This document shows, piece after piece, positions 41,314 to 49,611 of a stretch of DNA of 64,000 bases. The first letter of the stretch is position 1; the number at the start of each line of letters is the position of its first letter. Made by a program: the position numbers and the translations under genes. The notes beneath the pieces are model-generated. The model saw only the letters and a program-made list of their open reading frames with translations. It made no database searches and was not told the origin of the DNA. The stretch is from MWCR01 sp049325475 (GTDB taxonomy: Bacteria > Patescibacteriota > Patescibacteriia > 2-12-FULL-60-25). The stretch spans positions 1 to 64,000 of the forward strand of contig JBMOLN010000003.1 in assembly GCA_049325475.1 (NCBI GenBank), read 5' to 3'.

Positions 41314-42042
41314 ATGAAGAATCAACAATTGTTACAAAAGTTGGGGCTAAGCAAGGAGGAGAGTGAGGTTTATCTGGCGCTTGTTGAAAGCGGGCCGGCA
41401 AATGTTTCGGAGATTGCGCGCAGAACCAGAATGCATAGACCGACCATCTATCAATTCCTGCCCGGATTGGTGGAGCGGGGTTTGGTAACGGCCGTGCCTA
41501 AAGGCAAGCAAAAATGGTATGCGGCCGAGCCGCCGGAGAAGTTAATTGTACTTTTGGAGTCAGCCAAGTCCGAGTTGGAAGCGATTTTACCGGATTTGCA
41601 AAGAGAATACTCGCTTAATCTAAAAAAGCCGGTGGTAAAATCTTTGGATGGCATGAAGGGCATCAGGTTTGTGTATGATGATCTTCTGCGGACATTAAAG
41701 CGAGGGGATGTATTTTACCGCTACAGTGCGCAACACGAGTTTGCAGCAGGGGAAAAGTACTTGCCTTCCAATTACCGCGAACGACGCGACGGGAAAGGGT
41801 TGCAGCGCTTCGTGATAACGAGTGAAGCGGTTAAGAAAAAGAAGAAGCCGCGCTTGGAGCGCGCTATAAAAGTTGTGCCGCCAAGCTACGGACTGTTCAA
41901 TTATGGAATAACCCAGCTTATCTATGGAGATAAAATAGCGTTTATAGATTACAATACGGATACGGCGACAATTATTGAGAATCCGGTTATCGCGCAATTT
42001 CAAGCCAAACTGTTTAAGATATTGTTTGATAAACTTGATTAA
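41314..42042 (+). CDS. TrmB-family transcriptional regulator
   Basis: 242 residues. N-terminal winged helix-turn-helix (LLQKLGLSKEESEVYLALVESGPANVSEIARRTRMHRPTIYQFLPGLVERGLV) typical of TrmB proteins, a helical linker (ESAKSELEAILPDLQREY), and a C-terminal phospholipase-D-like domain (DGMKGIRFVYDDLL..., KIAFIDYNTDTATIIENP) as in other TrmB effector regions. It probably senses a sugar or other metabolite and controls nearby genes; no target can be assigned. CPR genomes often carry such regulators. Confidence 0.9.
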   Translation: MKNQQLLQKLGLSKEESEVYLALVESGPANVSEIARRTRMHRPTIYQFLPGLVERGLVTAVPKGKQKWYAAEPPEKLIVLLESAKSELEAILPDLQREYSLNLKKPVVKSLDGMKGIRFVYDDLLRTLKRGDVFYRYSAQHEFAAGEKYLPSNYRERRDGKGLQRFVITSEAVKKKKKPRLERAIKVVPPSYGLFNYGITQLIYGDKIAFIDYNTDTATIIENPVIAQFQAKLFKILFDKLD

Positions 42043-42085
42043 CTAATCGAATTACGAATATCGAACTACGAATTACGAATTCAAA
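42040..42085. repeat. ATTACGAA word array
   Basis: AATCGAATTACGAATATCGA and ACTACGAATTACGAATTC; same words as 16740-16781 and 20746-20780. Confidence 0.7.
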
Positions 42086-42237
42086 CCGTATTCCAGTTTA
42101 TCAGTTAAACCGTTTATCACGAGTCAATTCTGGATTACTGGTTAACTTGATTACGGCTAAACGCACATTGCGACCATAAACTAAAAATTAATTAATCTAC
42201 ATTCTCACAAATTAAGAAGTAATTTAAAAGAATATTT

Positions 42238-42819
42238 ATGAAAAAAGTAATTTTGGCGAGCAGTTCGCCGAGACGCAAAGAAATGTTAAACGCGCTCGGA
42301 ATCGCTAACGAAGCTATTCCGGCAGATATTGATGAGACGCCTAGAAAAGGTGAGACAACCAAAGTGATGGTCAAGCGGTTATCTTATGAAAAAGCTAAAA
42401 AGATTGCCGAGCAAAATCCAAAAAGATTGGTTATTGCATCGGATACGGCTTTGGATTTTAAGGGAAAGATTTTAGGCAAGCCCAGGAATAAAAAACATGC
42501 CAAAGAAATTTTGCAATTATTGCAAGGCAAAAAGCATTTGATTTACACGGGAATTTGCTTGATGCAAGGCGATAAATCGCTGACAGCGGTAGAAGAGACG
42601 AAAGTTTATTTTAGACCGATGACAAAAAAGGAAATTGACTGGTATGTTGGCACGGGCGAGCCAATGGATAAGGCCGGAGCATATGGTATCCAGGCTTATG
42701 GCGGATTGTTTGTAAAAAAGATCGAAGGCAGTTATAGCGCGGTGAGAGGCTTGCCGATTGAAAAGCTGGTGGATCTTCTGAAAAAATTCGGAGTTTGGCA
42801 GCAGATTATGGAGCCATAG
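42238..42819 (+). CDS. maf: Maf-family nucleotide pyrophosphatase
   Basis: 193 residues, usual size. ILASSSPRRKEMLNALGI at the start with the Ser/Arg phosphate contacts, VIASDTALDFKGKILGKP with the catalytic Asp, and AYGIQAYGGLFVKKIEGSYSAVRGLPIEKL near the end. It hydrolyses canonical or modified nucleoside triphosphates (dTTP/UTP or m7GTP group) to monophosphates, as house-cleaning; Maf is also linked to septum control. Cytoplasmic. Confidence 0.93.
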   Translation: MKKVILASSSPRRKEMLNALGIANEAIPADIDETPRKGETTKVMVKRLSYEKAKKIAEQNPKRLVIASDTALDFKGKILGKPRNKKHAKEILQLLQGKKHLIYTGICLMQGDKSLTAVEETKVYFRPMTKKEIDWYVGTGEPMDKAGAYGIQAYGGLFVKKIEGSYSAVRGLPIEKLVDLLKKFGVWQQIMEP

Positions 42820-42880
42820 GGACAAACGCGACTTGTCCGTACGTAGTCATAGTTGTTTTGTTGGCGTATACTGTGAGCAT

Positions 42881-44752
42881 ATGAAGTTTTGGGTTTTGTT
42901 GATTTTGATGCTGCCGTTGATCATCGTCGCGAAGCCGGTAAAAGCAGAGAGCGGGGAATTGATTAAAGGGCAGACATCGGCGGCGGTTTATTATCTTTTC
43001 AAAGGAAAAAGATTTGCTTTTCCCAATGAGAAGATTTTTTATTCCTGGGATTTATCGTTTGATAATGTGAATGTAATTACGGATTTGGAACTGGCAAAAA
43101 TTTCCTTGGCGGGATTGGTAACTTACAGGCCGGGAACTCGGCTGGTAAAAGTTCAGTCGGATCCAAAAGTATATGCGGTTGAAGGCAGAGGATTGCGCTG
43201 GGTTAAAACAGAAGACGTTGCAAGGGAAGTATTTGGCAGCAGTTGGGCGAAGCAAATTGATGATATTTCTGATGCTTTGTTTTTAAATTATTTTTTGGGG
43301 CAGGACATTGATGATGTTCAGGATTATCATCCTGCGCATACCGCGCAGATGTATTGGAGTATTGATTCCATTTTATCTGCGGAGGTTATGACGACCTGCG
43401 GGAATGGTTCGGTGGAAAACGACGAGGAGTGCGACGGGGGCTGGTATTGCGGTGCGGATTGTAAAATATCCGGCAGTTGGTACAAGTATCAGACGTCGTA
43501 TCAAGGGGGTTTTAGCGTTTCTGATTTAAAAGTGGGTGATAAATTAGAAGTCGGCGACAGAATATATTTGAGAATAGAAAGTATCGCTAAAGATGCGAAC
43601 CCGGCTTGGGGATCGCGAATCGGTTATAGTGTTTGGGGAAATAATTCGGAATTGGATTGCAAGTTAATCAGCGCAAGCGGGGAATTTTGGACCAATTATC
43701 CGGAAAAGAAATACAGGGCTTTTTCGAGTGCGTTTGTTGAGCTGCTGGGAAATACGACAAATACGGTGACACTGAAGAGGTATTACGGGGAATCAGCAAA
43801 ATATCGCTGTAATCAGATTGCGCAGTCCGATAAAAGCTATGCTTGTAATTTTTATCCGGATGAAAACAGTTATTATGTGCAGAGTGAAAATTTCAGAGTG
43901 AATTTTACATCTTCGGAAAGCGCTTTGGCGGCAGAGTACTATGCCAGGGCGTTTGAAAATTGCTATCAATTGTATAAAGAAAAAATTCCCGGGCTTTATA
44001 GAGTCAGTCCTTATGGGGTTAAGTACAATATTTATCCAACGGATGATATAAATAGATTTGAATCGGATTTTGAAAGGATTTCAATCCCACGCATACGATT
44101 TACCGGTTCGATTCCAATTGCGGTTTTAAAAACCGTGGAAGGAAACAGGTGCCCCATGGAAGAAAGTTTAATTGCACATGAGCTGACGCATGTCTTATTT
44201 GCCAATACGGTATTGCAAGGTTTATATGATGAATCCACAAAAGCGGAATTAAACAGCAATAATTATCCGGGATCCGTACAGTTAACAGAGGGTTTGGCAA
44301 CATATTTGCCAACTTATCTTTTTTATAAGTCGGACGACGATGACGCGCAAAATTATGAAGCGCTTTATACATCATATTGCGGAAAAGACAGGCTGATTGA
44401 TCAAAACGGGTTTTTTAACGGAGCCAAGCCGGAACAAATGATATACTCCAATATTTTAACGGGTGATGTTTATAAGGGCAGTGATTATAATGCGGGTTAT
44501 TGTTTTTTTAAGCGCGCGGAATTGCAATGCGGAATTACGGCGATATCTTATTTGATAAATAAAGTTTTGGAATATGATGGAATTACGGAAAGTCACGATT
44601 CGGTTTTTAAATTTTTAGCCGAAGGTTGCGACCGGGATACGGTTTTGAATTTAATGAATGATTTTGGATTTGATCAGGATTTATTTTACGCGAAACAAAA
44701 ATTTCCCAACAGGGATTTTGCCAGCGGATTATTCACAGATGGTTGTTATTAG
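42881..44752 (+). CDS. Exported metalloprotease-like protein with CPR surface domain
   Basis: 623 residues from the ATG at 42881 (TATACT box 8 nt upstream). Signal peptide, then the shared surface domain (about 25-155: GELIKGQTSAAVYYLFKGKRFAFP, GLVTYRPGTRLVKVQSDPKVYAV, IDDISDALFLNYF), a Cys-rich hinge (CGNGSVENDEECDGGWYCGADC, like a DUF4215 Cys motif), a beta domain, and a C-terminal gluzincin-like region with HELTH in LIAHELTHVLF (about residue 430) followed by EGLATYLPTYLFY about 45 residues later. The HExxH-type motif (HELTH) plus a downstream Glu suggests a Zn peptidase. Confidence 0.8.
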   Translation: MKFWVLLILMLPLIIVAKPVKAESGELIKGQTSAAVYYLFKGKRFAFPNEKIFYSWDLSFDNVNVITDLELAKISLAGLVTYRPGTRLVKVQSDPKVYAVEGRGLRWVKTEDVAREVFGSSWAKQIDDISDALFLNYFLGQDIDDVQDYHPAHTAQMYWSIDSILSAEVMTTCGNGSVENDEECDGGWYCGADCKISGSWYKYQTSYQGGFSVSDLKVGDKLEVGDRIYLRIESIAKDANPAWGSRIGYSVWGNNSELDCKLISASGEFWTNYPEKKYRAFSSAFVELLGNTTNTVTLKRYYGESAKYRCNQIAQSDKSYACNFYPDENSYYVQSENFRVNFTSSESALAAEYYARAFENCYQLYKEKIPGLYRVSPYGVKYNIYPTDDINRFESDFERISIPRIRFTGSIPIAVLKTVEGNRCPMEESLIAHELTHVLFANTVLQGLYDESTKAELNSNNYPGSVQLTEGLATYLPTYLFYKSDDDDAQNYEALYTSYCGKDRLIDQNGFFNGAKPEQMIYSNILTGDVYKGSDYNAGYCFFKRAELQCGITAISYLINKVLEYDGITESHDSVFKFLAEGCDRDTVLNLMNDFGFDQDLFYAKQKFPNRDFASGLFTDGCY

Positions 44753-44767
44753 AGATGTCGGGTGTGG

Positions 44768-44773
44768 TATAAT
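44768..44773 (+). promoter_or_regulatory. -10 box
   Basis: TATAAT 37 bp before the ATG at 44811; here a leader with GGAGG is present, in contrast to the leaderless genes. Confidence 0.5.
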
Positions 44774-44810
44774 ATTTTCTGTTCTTTGAGAACAGACATG
44801 GAGGAAGAGC

Positions 44811-45500
44811 ATGGGTGCTCGTGCTGCAAATGAAAACACGCCCGTACAGATCAGTTCAGGCGTATTTATTTTGCGCTACGGGTTTGACTGGCATCGGGTT
44901 TACAAGCCGTTCCTCAAGGAGTGGGGAATCCCGCATGGTGAACCTGAACCGGCCAGCGTGCCCGAATCGCTCAATATTCTTTCAGAGGTGAATGCAGGGG
45001 AGCGCAAACTGGATTGGTGCCCCAAGGGTGTCAATGTGCTGGCGCATCTTTATCCTCTGTTTATTTCCCGGGGAATGGTTTTTGATTGCCCCGGTTTTCA
45101 GGAGCGCGATCTGATTGAGATGCAAAGCAGGGAAGATGCTTGGATTGTTTCTTCGACCAAGCGCAACTTCAGCAGCGATCAAGAGCATTATGCCAAAGTC
45201 CGCGAGAGCGGGTTCCACCGTAAAGCTCTTATGAGGCTCGATGTTGTACAAATCCTTTATCTTATTGCTTTGGCGCAATACCGCGGCGAGTGTTATATCA
45301 AGCAGAATATTCCGTTTGCAAGCCCAAGCAAATCAGAGCTGCGTTTTGTGCGAACAACCTCGTACGTTAAGCGCGGTTCATACGGCGATTGCCAGATTTG
45401 CCTGGCATTTGTGCCTTTTGAAGCGGTTTTTATATGCTCCATTGCAGATCAAAGAGACAGGCCCGACCTGCTCACAATGGACGCATTTATTCTTCGTTGA
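44811..45500 (+). CDS. Orphan soluble protein
   Basis: 229 residues, GGAGGAAGAGC directly before the ATG. Mixed alpha/beta, no signal peptide. Stretches such as FILRYGFDWHRVYKPFLKEWGIP and VVQILYLIALAQYRGECYIKQNI are well ordered in composition; six Cys are spread without pattern. No family recognised. Single-gene unit with its own -10 box (44768) and T-rich end. Confidence 0.72.
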   Translation: MGARAANENTPVQISSGVFILRYGFDWHRVYKPFLKEWGIPHGEPEPASVPESLNILSEVNAGERKLDWCPKGVNVLAHLYPLFISRGMVFDCPGFQERDLIEMQSREDAWIVSSTKRNFSSDQEHYAKVRESGFHRKALMRLDVVQILYLIALAQYRGECYIKQNIPFASPSKSELRFVRTTSYVKRGSYGDCQICLAFVPFEAVFICSIADQRDRPDLLTMDAFILR

Positions 45501-45527
45501 CTCGGGGTTCCTCTCCTCGGGTTTTTT

Positions 45528-45592
45528 AATCCCTCACCCCTCTCCGCATTACTGCGGAGAGACCCTCTCCCTTGGCTAGGGAGAAGGTGGTT
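45528..45592. repeat. CCTC-type palindromic repeat
   Basis: CCCTCACCCCTCTCCGC head, CTCTCCGC/GCGGAGAG arms (45540-45562), then CCCTCTCCCTT/AGGGAGAAGG. Confidence 0.75.
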
Positions 45593-45657
45593 TGTTAGTA
45601 TTAGTTTTTAAATACCTTGACTTATGGCATGATTTTACATAATATATTCGGGATTAA

Positions 45658-45734
45658 GCATCAGTAGCTCAATTGGTTAGAGCAGGGGCCTCTTAAGCCC
45701 AAGGTTCCGGGTTCGATTCCCGGCTGATGTACCA
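45658..45734 (+). tRNA. tRNA-Lys (anticodon CTT)
   Basis: 77 nt with encoded CCA. Acceptor GCATCAG/CTGATGT (G1-U72), D-arm AGCTCAATTGGTTAGAGC, anticodon loop CTCTTAA, T-arm CCGGGTTCGATTCCCGG. The anticodon stem has a G-A mismatch at 27-43. Confidence 0.93.
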
Positions 45735-45736
45735 CA

Positions 45737-45763
45737 ACAAAAACTCGCTATGCGAGTTTTTGT
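45737..45763 (+). terminator. Intrinsic terminator of tRNA-Lys
   Basis: AAAAACTCGC/GCGAGTTTTT perfect arms with loop TAT. Confidence 0.85.
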
Positions 45764-45777
45764 AATTAATCTATAAA

Positions 45778-46390
45778 CCCCCAGCGCAACTGGGGTGTAC
45801 GTTTGAAGGCAACGCCGTATGCTAAAGCCGTCCGGCAGGACGGCTTTAGCAAATAATTATACGCGTATGACTTCACATAAACGTACAATACGAACGTTAA
45901 CACATTGCTTTTATGATTTAAAATATCACTTGGTTTGGACACCTAAGTTTCGTGGCAAAGTACTTGCTTCAAACAAGATAAAGACTGAACTTCGCAGGAT
46001 CTTTGAAAGCATATGTAAATGGAAACATTGGGAGATAATTGAGCTAAATATTCAAGAAGATCATATCCATGCTTGCATACTTGCCGATCCTCGAGTTTCA
46101 GTCTCGTATATGATGCAAATCATAAAAGGAAAATCTTCAGCTTGGCTCAAAAAGAAAATCAAAAACCAGCATGGACTGTATGAAAAACATTCACTATGGG
46201 CCAGAGGTTACTTTGTTTCAAGCATAGGAATAGATGAGAACATAATAAGAAGGTATGTTAAACATCAGCATCATCACAATGAAGTAGATCAACCCTCCTT
46301 ATTCGATAAATTACTTAAATAAGCTGTTGCCGCCCTGCCGGCATGGCCGGCTAAAACAAAGCCACCGGACCTAAGTCCGGTGGTCGATTA
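45778..46390 (+). mobile_element. IS200/IS605-type insertion element
   Basis: A Y1 transposase gene framed by hairpins: CCCCAG/CTGGGG (45779-45796) and a 13-bp perfect stem GCTAAAGCCGTCC/GGACGGCTTTAGC (45821-45850) on the left; GCCGGC/GCCGGC (about 46338-46353) and CCACCGGAC/GTCCGGTGG (46361-46382) on the right. Such elements move as single strands recognised at subterminal hairpins. No tnpB. Exact ends are not visible; it lies just downstream of tRNA-Lys. Confidence 0.7.
45867..46322 (+). CDS. tnpA: IS200-family Y1 (HUH) transposase TnpA
   Basis: 151 residues from the ATG at 45867 (MTSHKRTIRTLTHCFYDLKY). Core signals: HLVWTPKFRGKVL, the HUH motif in EDHIHACI, and the catalytic Tyr in IIRRYVKHQ. 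Length and order fit an intact TnpA, which nicks and rejoins single-stranded DNA at hairpin ends. An upstream in-frame start at 45819 would translate the left-end hairpin. No frameshift or truncation is visible, so the element may be active. Confidence 0.93.
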   Translation: MTSHKRTIRTLTHCFYDLKYHLVWTPKFRGKVLASNKIKTELRRIFESICKWKHWEIIELNIQEDHIHACILADPRVSVSYMMQIIKGKSSAWLKKKIKNQHGLYEKHSLWARGYFVSSIGIDENIIRRYVKHQHHHNEVDQPSLFDKLLK

Positions 46391-46451
46391 CAACCAAATC
46401 ACAAGTTACAATAACCAAATAATGGTCAAATTAAAATGAACAATCATTTGC

Positions 46452-46514
46452 TATCTCCTTTCCCTTGCGTGGCGGGGGAGAGGTCTACGACGATAGTCGG
46501 AGGGAGAGAGGGTA
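46452..46514. repeat. CCTC-type repeat
   Basis: CTCCTTTCCCTTGCGTGGCG followed by GGGGGAGAGG, CTACGACGATAGTCGGAGGG and AGAGAGGGTATTAAAA. The same closing motif is at 63360-63420. Confidence 0.7.
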
Positions 46515-46541
46515 TTAAAAAAACACGCAAGGTTGCGTGTT
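46515..46541 (-). terminator. Intrinsic terminator of the HD gene
   Basis: AACACGCAA/TTGCGTGTT arms followed on the minus strand by TTTTTTTAATAC. Confidence 0.85.
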
Positions 46542-47067
46542 ATCTGCAGCGCGCGGCTGCAAGCAGAGATTTGGCCATTATAACAATATTTAGCTGGCCG
46601 TAGTTTTGCTCGACGTCGTTGATGAGGCTTTGGATATAATCCAGGTTGCGGGTGATTTTTTCCGCATCGGTCTCGAATGCGTCCAGCAGGTTGCTGGTTT
46701 TGTCGTAGAGCTTGAATAACCTTATCTCTACGGGTTTGCTCCAGATCACAGATCGTTCGTGGTCGCTGCTTTCGTAGGTCATATGCTTAATTCCGGATAC
46801 AACATCTTCGGGAAGATCTTCGGGTAAAATACCGTCAGTATCCTCGATGACATCGTGATAGAGCAAAACCAGCATGCCGCGCCAGCGAACATAGTTGTCC
46901 AAGAGTTTTTCACCGGCTATGGTGCTCATGCACCAGAGCGGATGCAAGAGGTACGGCGTTTCTCCATCCCATTTTCTAAAACGGTTGGCTGCCTCCTTTG
47001 GTTTTTTGGCATGCATCTTGCCGACGATTTTTATGTGGCGGGTCAAATCTTTTGGTGAAAGGATCAT
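46540..47067 (-). CDS. HD-domain protein of RelA/SpoT (MESH1-like) type
   Basis: 175 residues, AAGGAG 7 nt before the ATG. TPYLLHPLWCMSTI gives the first metal His, MLVLLYHDVIEDTDGILPEDLP gives the HD pair and the ED of ppGpp hydrolases, and VEIRLFKLYDKTSNLLDAF matches the K-L-x-D-K-x-x-N-L motif that closes this fold. A stand-alone domain this small resembles MESH1-type hydrolases of (p)ppGpp or NADPH. No synthetase domain is attached. The paralogue at 40515-41078 has lost the HD pair. Confidence 0.75.
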   Translation of the reverse strand: MILSPKDLTRHIKIVGKMHAKKPKEAANRFRKWDGETPYLLHPLWCMSTIAGEKLLDNYVRWRGMLVLLYHDVIEDTDGILPEDLPEDVVSGIKHMTYESSDHERSVIWSKPVEIRLFKLYDKTSNLLDAFETDAEKITRNLDYIQSLINDVEQNYGQLNIVIMAKSLLAAARCR

Positions 47068-47145
47068 CGGACTCTCCTTAGATTAAGGCTTAACATTTGG
47101 CCGCGAAACTGTCAATTAACTAATTTTTTGTTATACTGTTGTTGC

Positions 47146-47700
47146 ATGAAGCCTTTCTTTATAGTATTGATTTTATCGGTATTTTTTATGGCAGCAGGAT
47201 GTGTATCAAATTCCTACAATAATTCGGTTAATTTAGAAAATAATATGCAAATTTCAAGTTCCGCTTTTGGAAACAACGGGTTGATTCCGGCGCAATATAC
47301 GTGTGATGGACAGAATATAAATCCGCCATTGGGTTTTAGCGATATTCCAAGTAATGCAAAAAGTTTGGTGCTCTTGATGGATGATCCGGATGTGCCCAAG
47401 TCAGTAAGAGAAGATGGTATGTGGGATCATTGGGTGGTTTATAATATTCCGCCGGCCACGGTGACGATTTTTGAAGCGCAAAATCCTCCGGGTTTAATGG
47501 GAGTGAATACTGGCGGCAGGCTGGCCTATGGAGGCCCATGCCCGCCGGACAAGGAGCACCGGTATTTTTTTAAACTTTATGCTCTTGATTCCATGCTTGA
47601 ACTTGCGGAAGGCGCAACAAGAGCGGAAGTTGAAAATGCAATGGAAGGTCATATTATCGCACAGGCAGAGTTGATGGGGAGGTACGATCGTAACCGTTAA
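47146..47700 (+). CDS. YbhB/YbcL-type PEBP lipoprotein
   Basis: 184 residues from the ATG at 47146 (TATACT box ending 8 nt before it). Signal peptide with lipobox MAAGC (Cys about 19), then a complete PEBP fold: FGNNGLIPAQYTCDGQNINPPLGFSDIP, LVLLMDDPDVP, WDHWVVYNIPP with the ligand-site His, GRLAYGGPCPPDKEHRYFFKLYALD. Bacterial PEBP-like proteins bind anionic ligands; a partner is not known. It should sit on the outer face of the membrane. Confidence 0.92.
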   Translation: MKPFFIVLILSVFFMAAGCVSNSYNNSVNLENNMQISSSAFGNNGLIPAQYTCDGQNINPPLGFSDIPSNAKSLVLLMDDPDVPKSVREDGMWDHWVVYNIPPATVTIFEAQNPPGLMGVNTGGRLAYGGPCPPDKEHRYFFKLYALDSMLELAEGATRAEVENAMEGHIIAQAELMGRYDRNR

Positions 47701-47738
47701 CTACTAATGTATAATGCACAATGTATAGTGCATAACAG
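47700..47738. repeat. ATAATGCACAATG word array
   Basis: TAATGTATAATGCACAATGT and ATAGTGCATAAC words between two convergent genes. Confidence 0.6.
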
Positions 47739-47744
47739 AGGCGG

Positions 47745-49493
47745 CTACTTCTTCTTTAACCACGCCAGCAATTGCTTGGCGTTTTTTGTATTCAGAATAT
47801 CGGCTTTGGTGGCCCAGCCGCGGCGGGCGATGGCTTCGCCGAGGTGAAGAAGACTGAAGTGCTCGGTGGAATGGCCGTCGGTATTGATGACGAGCTTGAC
47901 TCCGGCGCGGACGGCGGCGCGGGTCCATCTGTCGTTCAAGTCCATTCTATCCGGCATGCAATTGATTTCCAGCAGAACGTGATATTTTTTGGCGGCGGCG
48001 ATTATTTCGTCCATATTGAGTTTGATGCCTTCGCGCTTGCCGATGAGCCGGCAAGTTGGATGAAAGAGGCAATGGACGTATTTGTTGCTCATGGCTTTAA
48101 TGACGCGCTTGGTTTGTTCTTTTTCGGAAAGATTAAAGTGCGAGTGAACGGAAATGCCGACAAAATCCAATTTTGCCAAAGCGTTGCCGGACAAATCCAG
48201 AGAGCCGTCGGCGAGGATATCGCATTCGGTTCCTTTGAGGATTTTAAATCCGCGGAGTTTTTTATTGAGCTTGTCTATTTCTTTGCCTTGCTTGGCCAAG
48301 CGCTTTTCATCCAAGCCGTTCGCGATTGTGAGGGACTTGGTGTGATCTGTGACAGCCATATAACTCAAACCGATTTTTTTGGCGGCTTTGGCCATGTTTT
48401 CGATCGAAGCAGACCCGTCGGACCAGTCGGTTTGCGTTTGCAGATCGCCTCGCACCGAACCGTATGGGATTAATTTTGGCAGACTATTTTTTTGTGCCGC
48501 TTCGATTTCATCTTCGCCTATGCGGATTTCGGGAGGAGGGGTGTCCATGCCTAACTTTTTGTATATTACTTCTTCAGATTTACAGACGATTGGTTTTCGT
48601 ACCGCGTACCCCGTGCCGCGTACCGCACGTTTGAAGAGTCCGTATTCGCTTAGTGTAAAACCTTTTTTAAGCGCAAGCTCGCGCAGAAGTACGTTATGAC
48701 GTTTGTCGCCGGTAAAGTATTGGAGAGTCGCTCCGTAAACCTCATCTTTAACAACGCGGATATCTGCATCAATACCGATTTTTAAACGGACAGAGGCTTT
48801 GGTTTTGCCGCGTTCGTGAACTGATTTAATTTGCGGGAGTTTACAAAATGCCTCAATAACCTTTTCGGGAGAGTTGGTTGTGGCGATCAGGTCAATGTCG
48901 CCGCAGGTTTCTTGGCGGCGGCGGATAGAGCCGGCATAGGAACAGCGTTTTACTCCTTTAATCCGCGAAAGCTCGCCGACAATTTCATCGGCGATTGGCA
49001 AGATATTGCCCAAGAGCATACGGCCAGATTCTTGTTCGTAAAGTTTGAGCTGGCGTGCGATTTTGTCCTGGCTTTTTTTACCCCAATGCGGCAGTTTTTC
49101 TAATTGACCTTTAGCTAAAGCTTTTTTAAGATCAGAAATGTTTTTAATTTTTAAATGTTTCCAAAGTTCAGCAATGTGCTTTGGCCCCAAACCTTCGACC
49201 TGTGAAAGCTCAAACATGTCGACCGGGATTTGTTTTTTAATTTTATTGTAGGCTTTGATTTCTCCGGTGTGGTAAAATTCATCGATTTTTTCGGCTATGC
49301 TCTCGCCAATGCCGGGTAAATCTTTAAGCGCTTTGATGCCGCCGGATTCCCAAGCTTGTTTTACCTCAGCGCCAAGTGCGGCAATTGATTCGGAAGCAAG
49401 TTCGTAAGCCCGCGGTTTGAATGCATCACCTTTAATGGCATGATAGATCGAAAATTCCAGCAGAATTTTGGATAGATCGTTGCTTGGTTTCAT
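47745..49493 (-). CDS. polX: Family X DNA polymerase with PHP domain
   Basis: 582 residues. HhH region (about 1-135: KALKDLPGIGESIAEKI, VEGLGPKHIAELW), polymerase palm with SIRRRQETCGDIDLIAT (catalytic Asp pair) and a PHP domain from about 335 (GDLQTQTDWSDGSASIENM, AVTDHTKSLTIANGL, GTECDIL, SVHSHFNLSE, CLFHPT). It fills gaps in base excision repair. Two oddities: the first PHP motif, usually HxH or QxH, reads QTQ, and residues RAVRGTGYAVRK near 285-297 are encoded by a GTACCGCGTACC word array (48598-48629) inside the polymerase region. Confidence 0.93.
   Translation of the reverse strand: MKPSNDLSKILLEFSIYHAIKGDAFKPRAYELASESIAALGAEVKQAWESGGIKALKDLPGIGESIAEKIDEFYHTGEIKAYNKIKKQIPVDMFELSQVEGLGPKHIAELWKHLKIKNISDLKKALAKGQLEKLPHWGKKSQDKIARQLKLYEQESGRMLLGNILPIADEIVGELSRIKGVKRCSYAGSIRRRQETCGDIDLIATTNSPEKVIEAFCKLPQIKSVHERGKTKASVRLKIGIDADIRVVKDEVYGATLQYFTGDKRHNVLLRELALKKGFTLSEYGLFKRAVRGTGYAVRKPIVCKSEEVIYKKLGMDTPPPEIRIGEDEIEAAQKNSLPKLIPYGSVRGDLQTQTDWSDGSASIENMAKAAKKIGLSYMAVTDHTKSLTIANGLDEKRLAKQGKEIDKLNKKLRGFKILKGTECDILADGSLDLSGNALAKLDFVGISVHSHFNLSEKEQTKRVIKAMSNKYVHCLFHPTCRLIGKREGIKLNMDEIIAAAKKYHVLLEINCMPDRMDLNDRWTRAAVRAGVKLVINTDGHSTEHFSLLHLGEAIARRGWATKADILNTKNAKQLLAWLKKK
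48598..48629. repeat. GTACCGCGTACC word array in polX
   Basis: CGTACCGCGTACCCCGTGCC and on, in frame; the same words are intergenic at 21250-21287. Confidence 0.75.
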
Positions 49494-49499
49494 AACTCA

Positions 49500-49532
49500 T
49501 TCATTGTACATCGTACGTAGTACGTCGTACAA
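49500..49532. repeat. GTACATCGTACG word array
   Basis: TGTACATCGTACGTAGTACG and TCGTAC between polX and the next gene. Confidence 0.7.
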
Positions 49533-49611
49533 ACTAAAAAGTGCAAACTATAAAGAGTCTATCGAGTTGAGATAACTCTTTGCGGTTTGTAGTATATACT
49601 TTGCAGAAAAT

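Noticed and set aside
45819..45866. Longer start for the transposase
   Set aside because: It would translate the left-end hairpin; the shorter start matches the family N-terminus.
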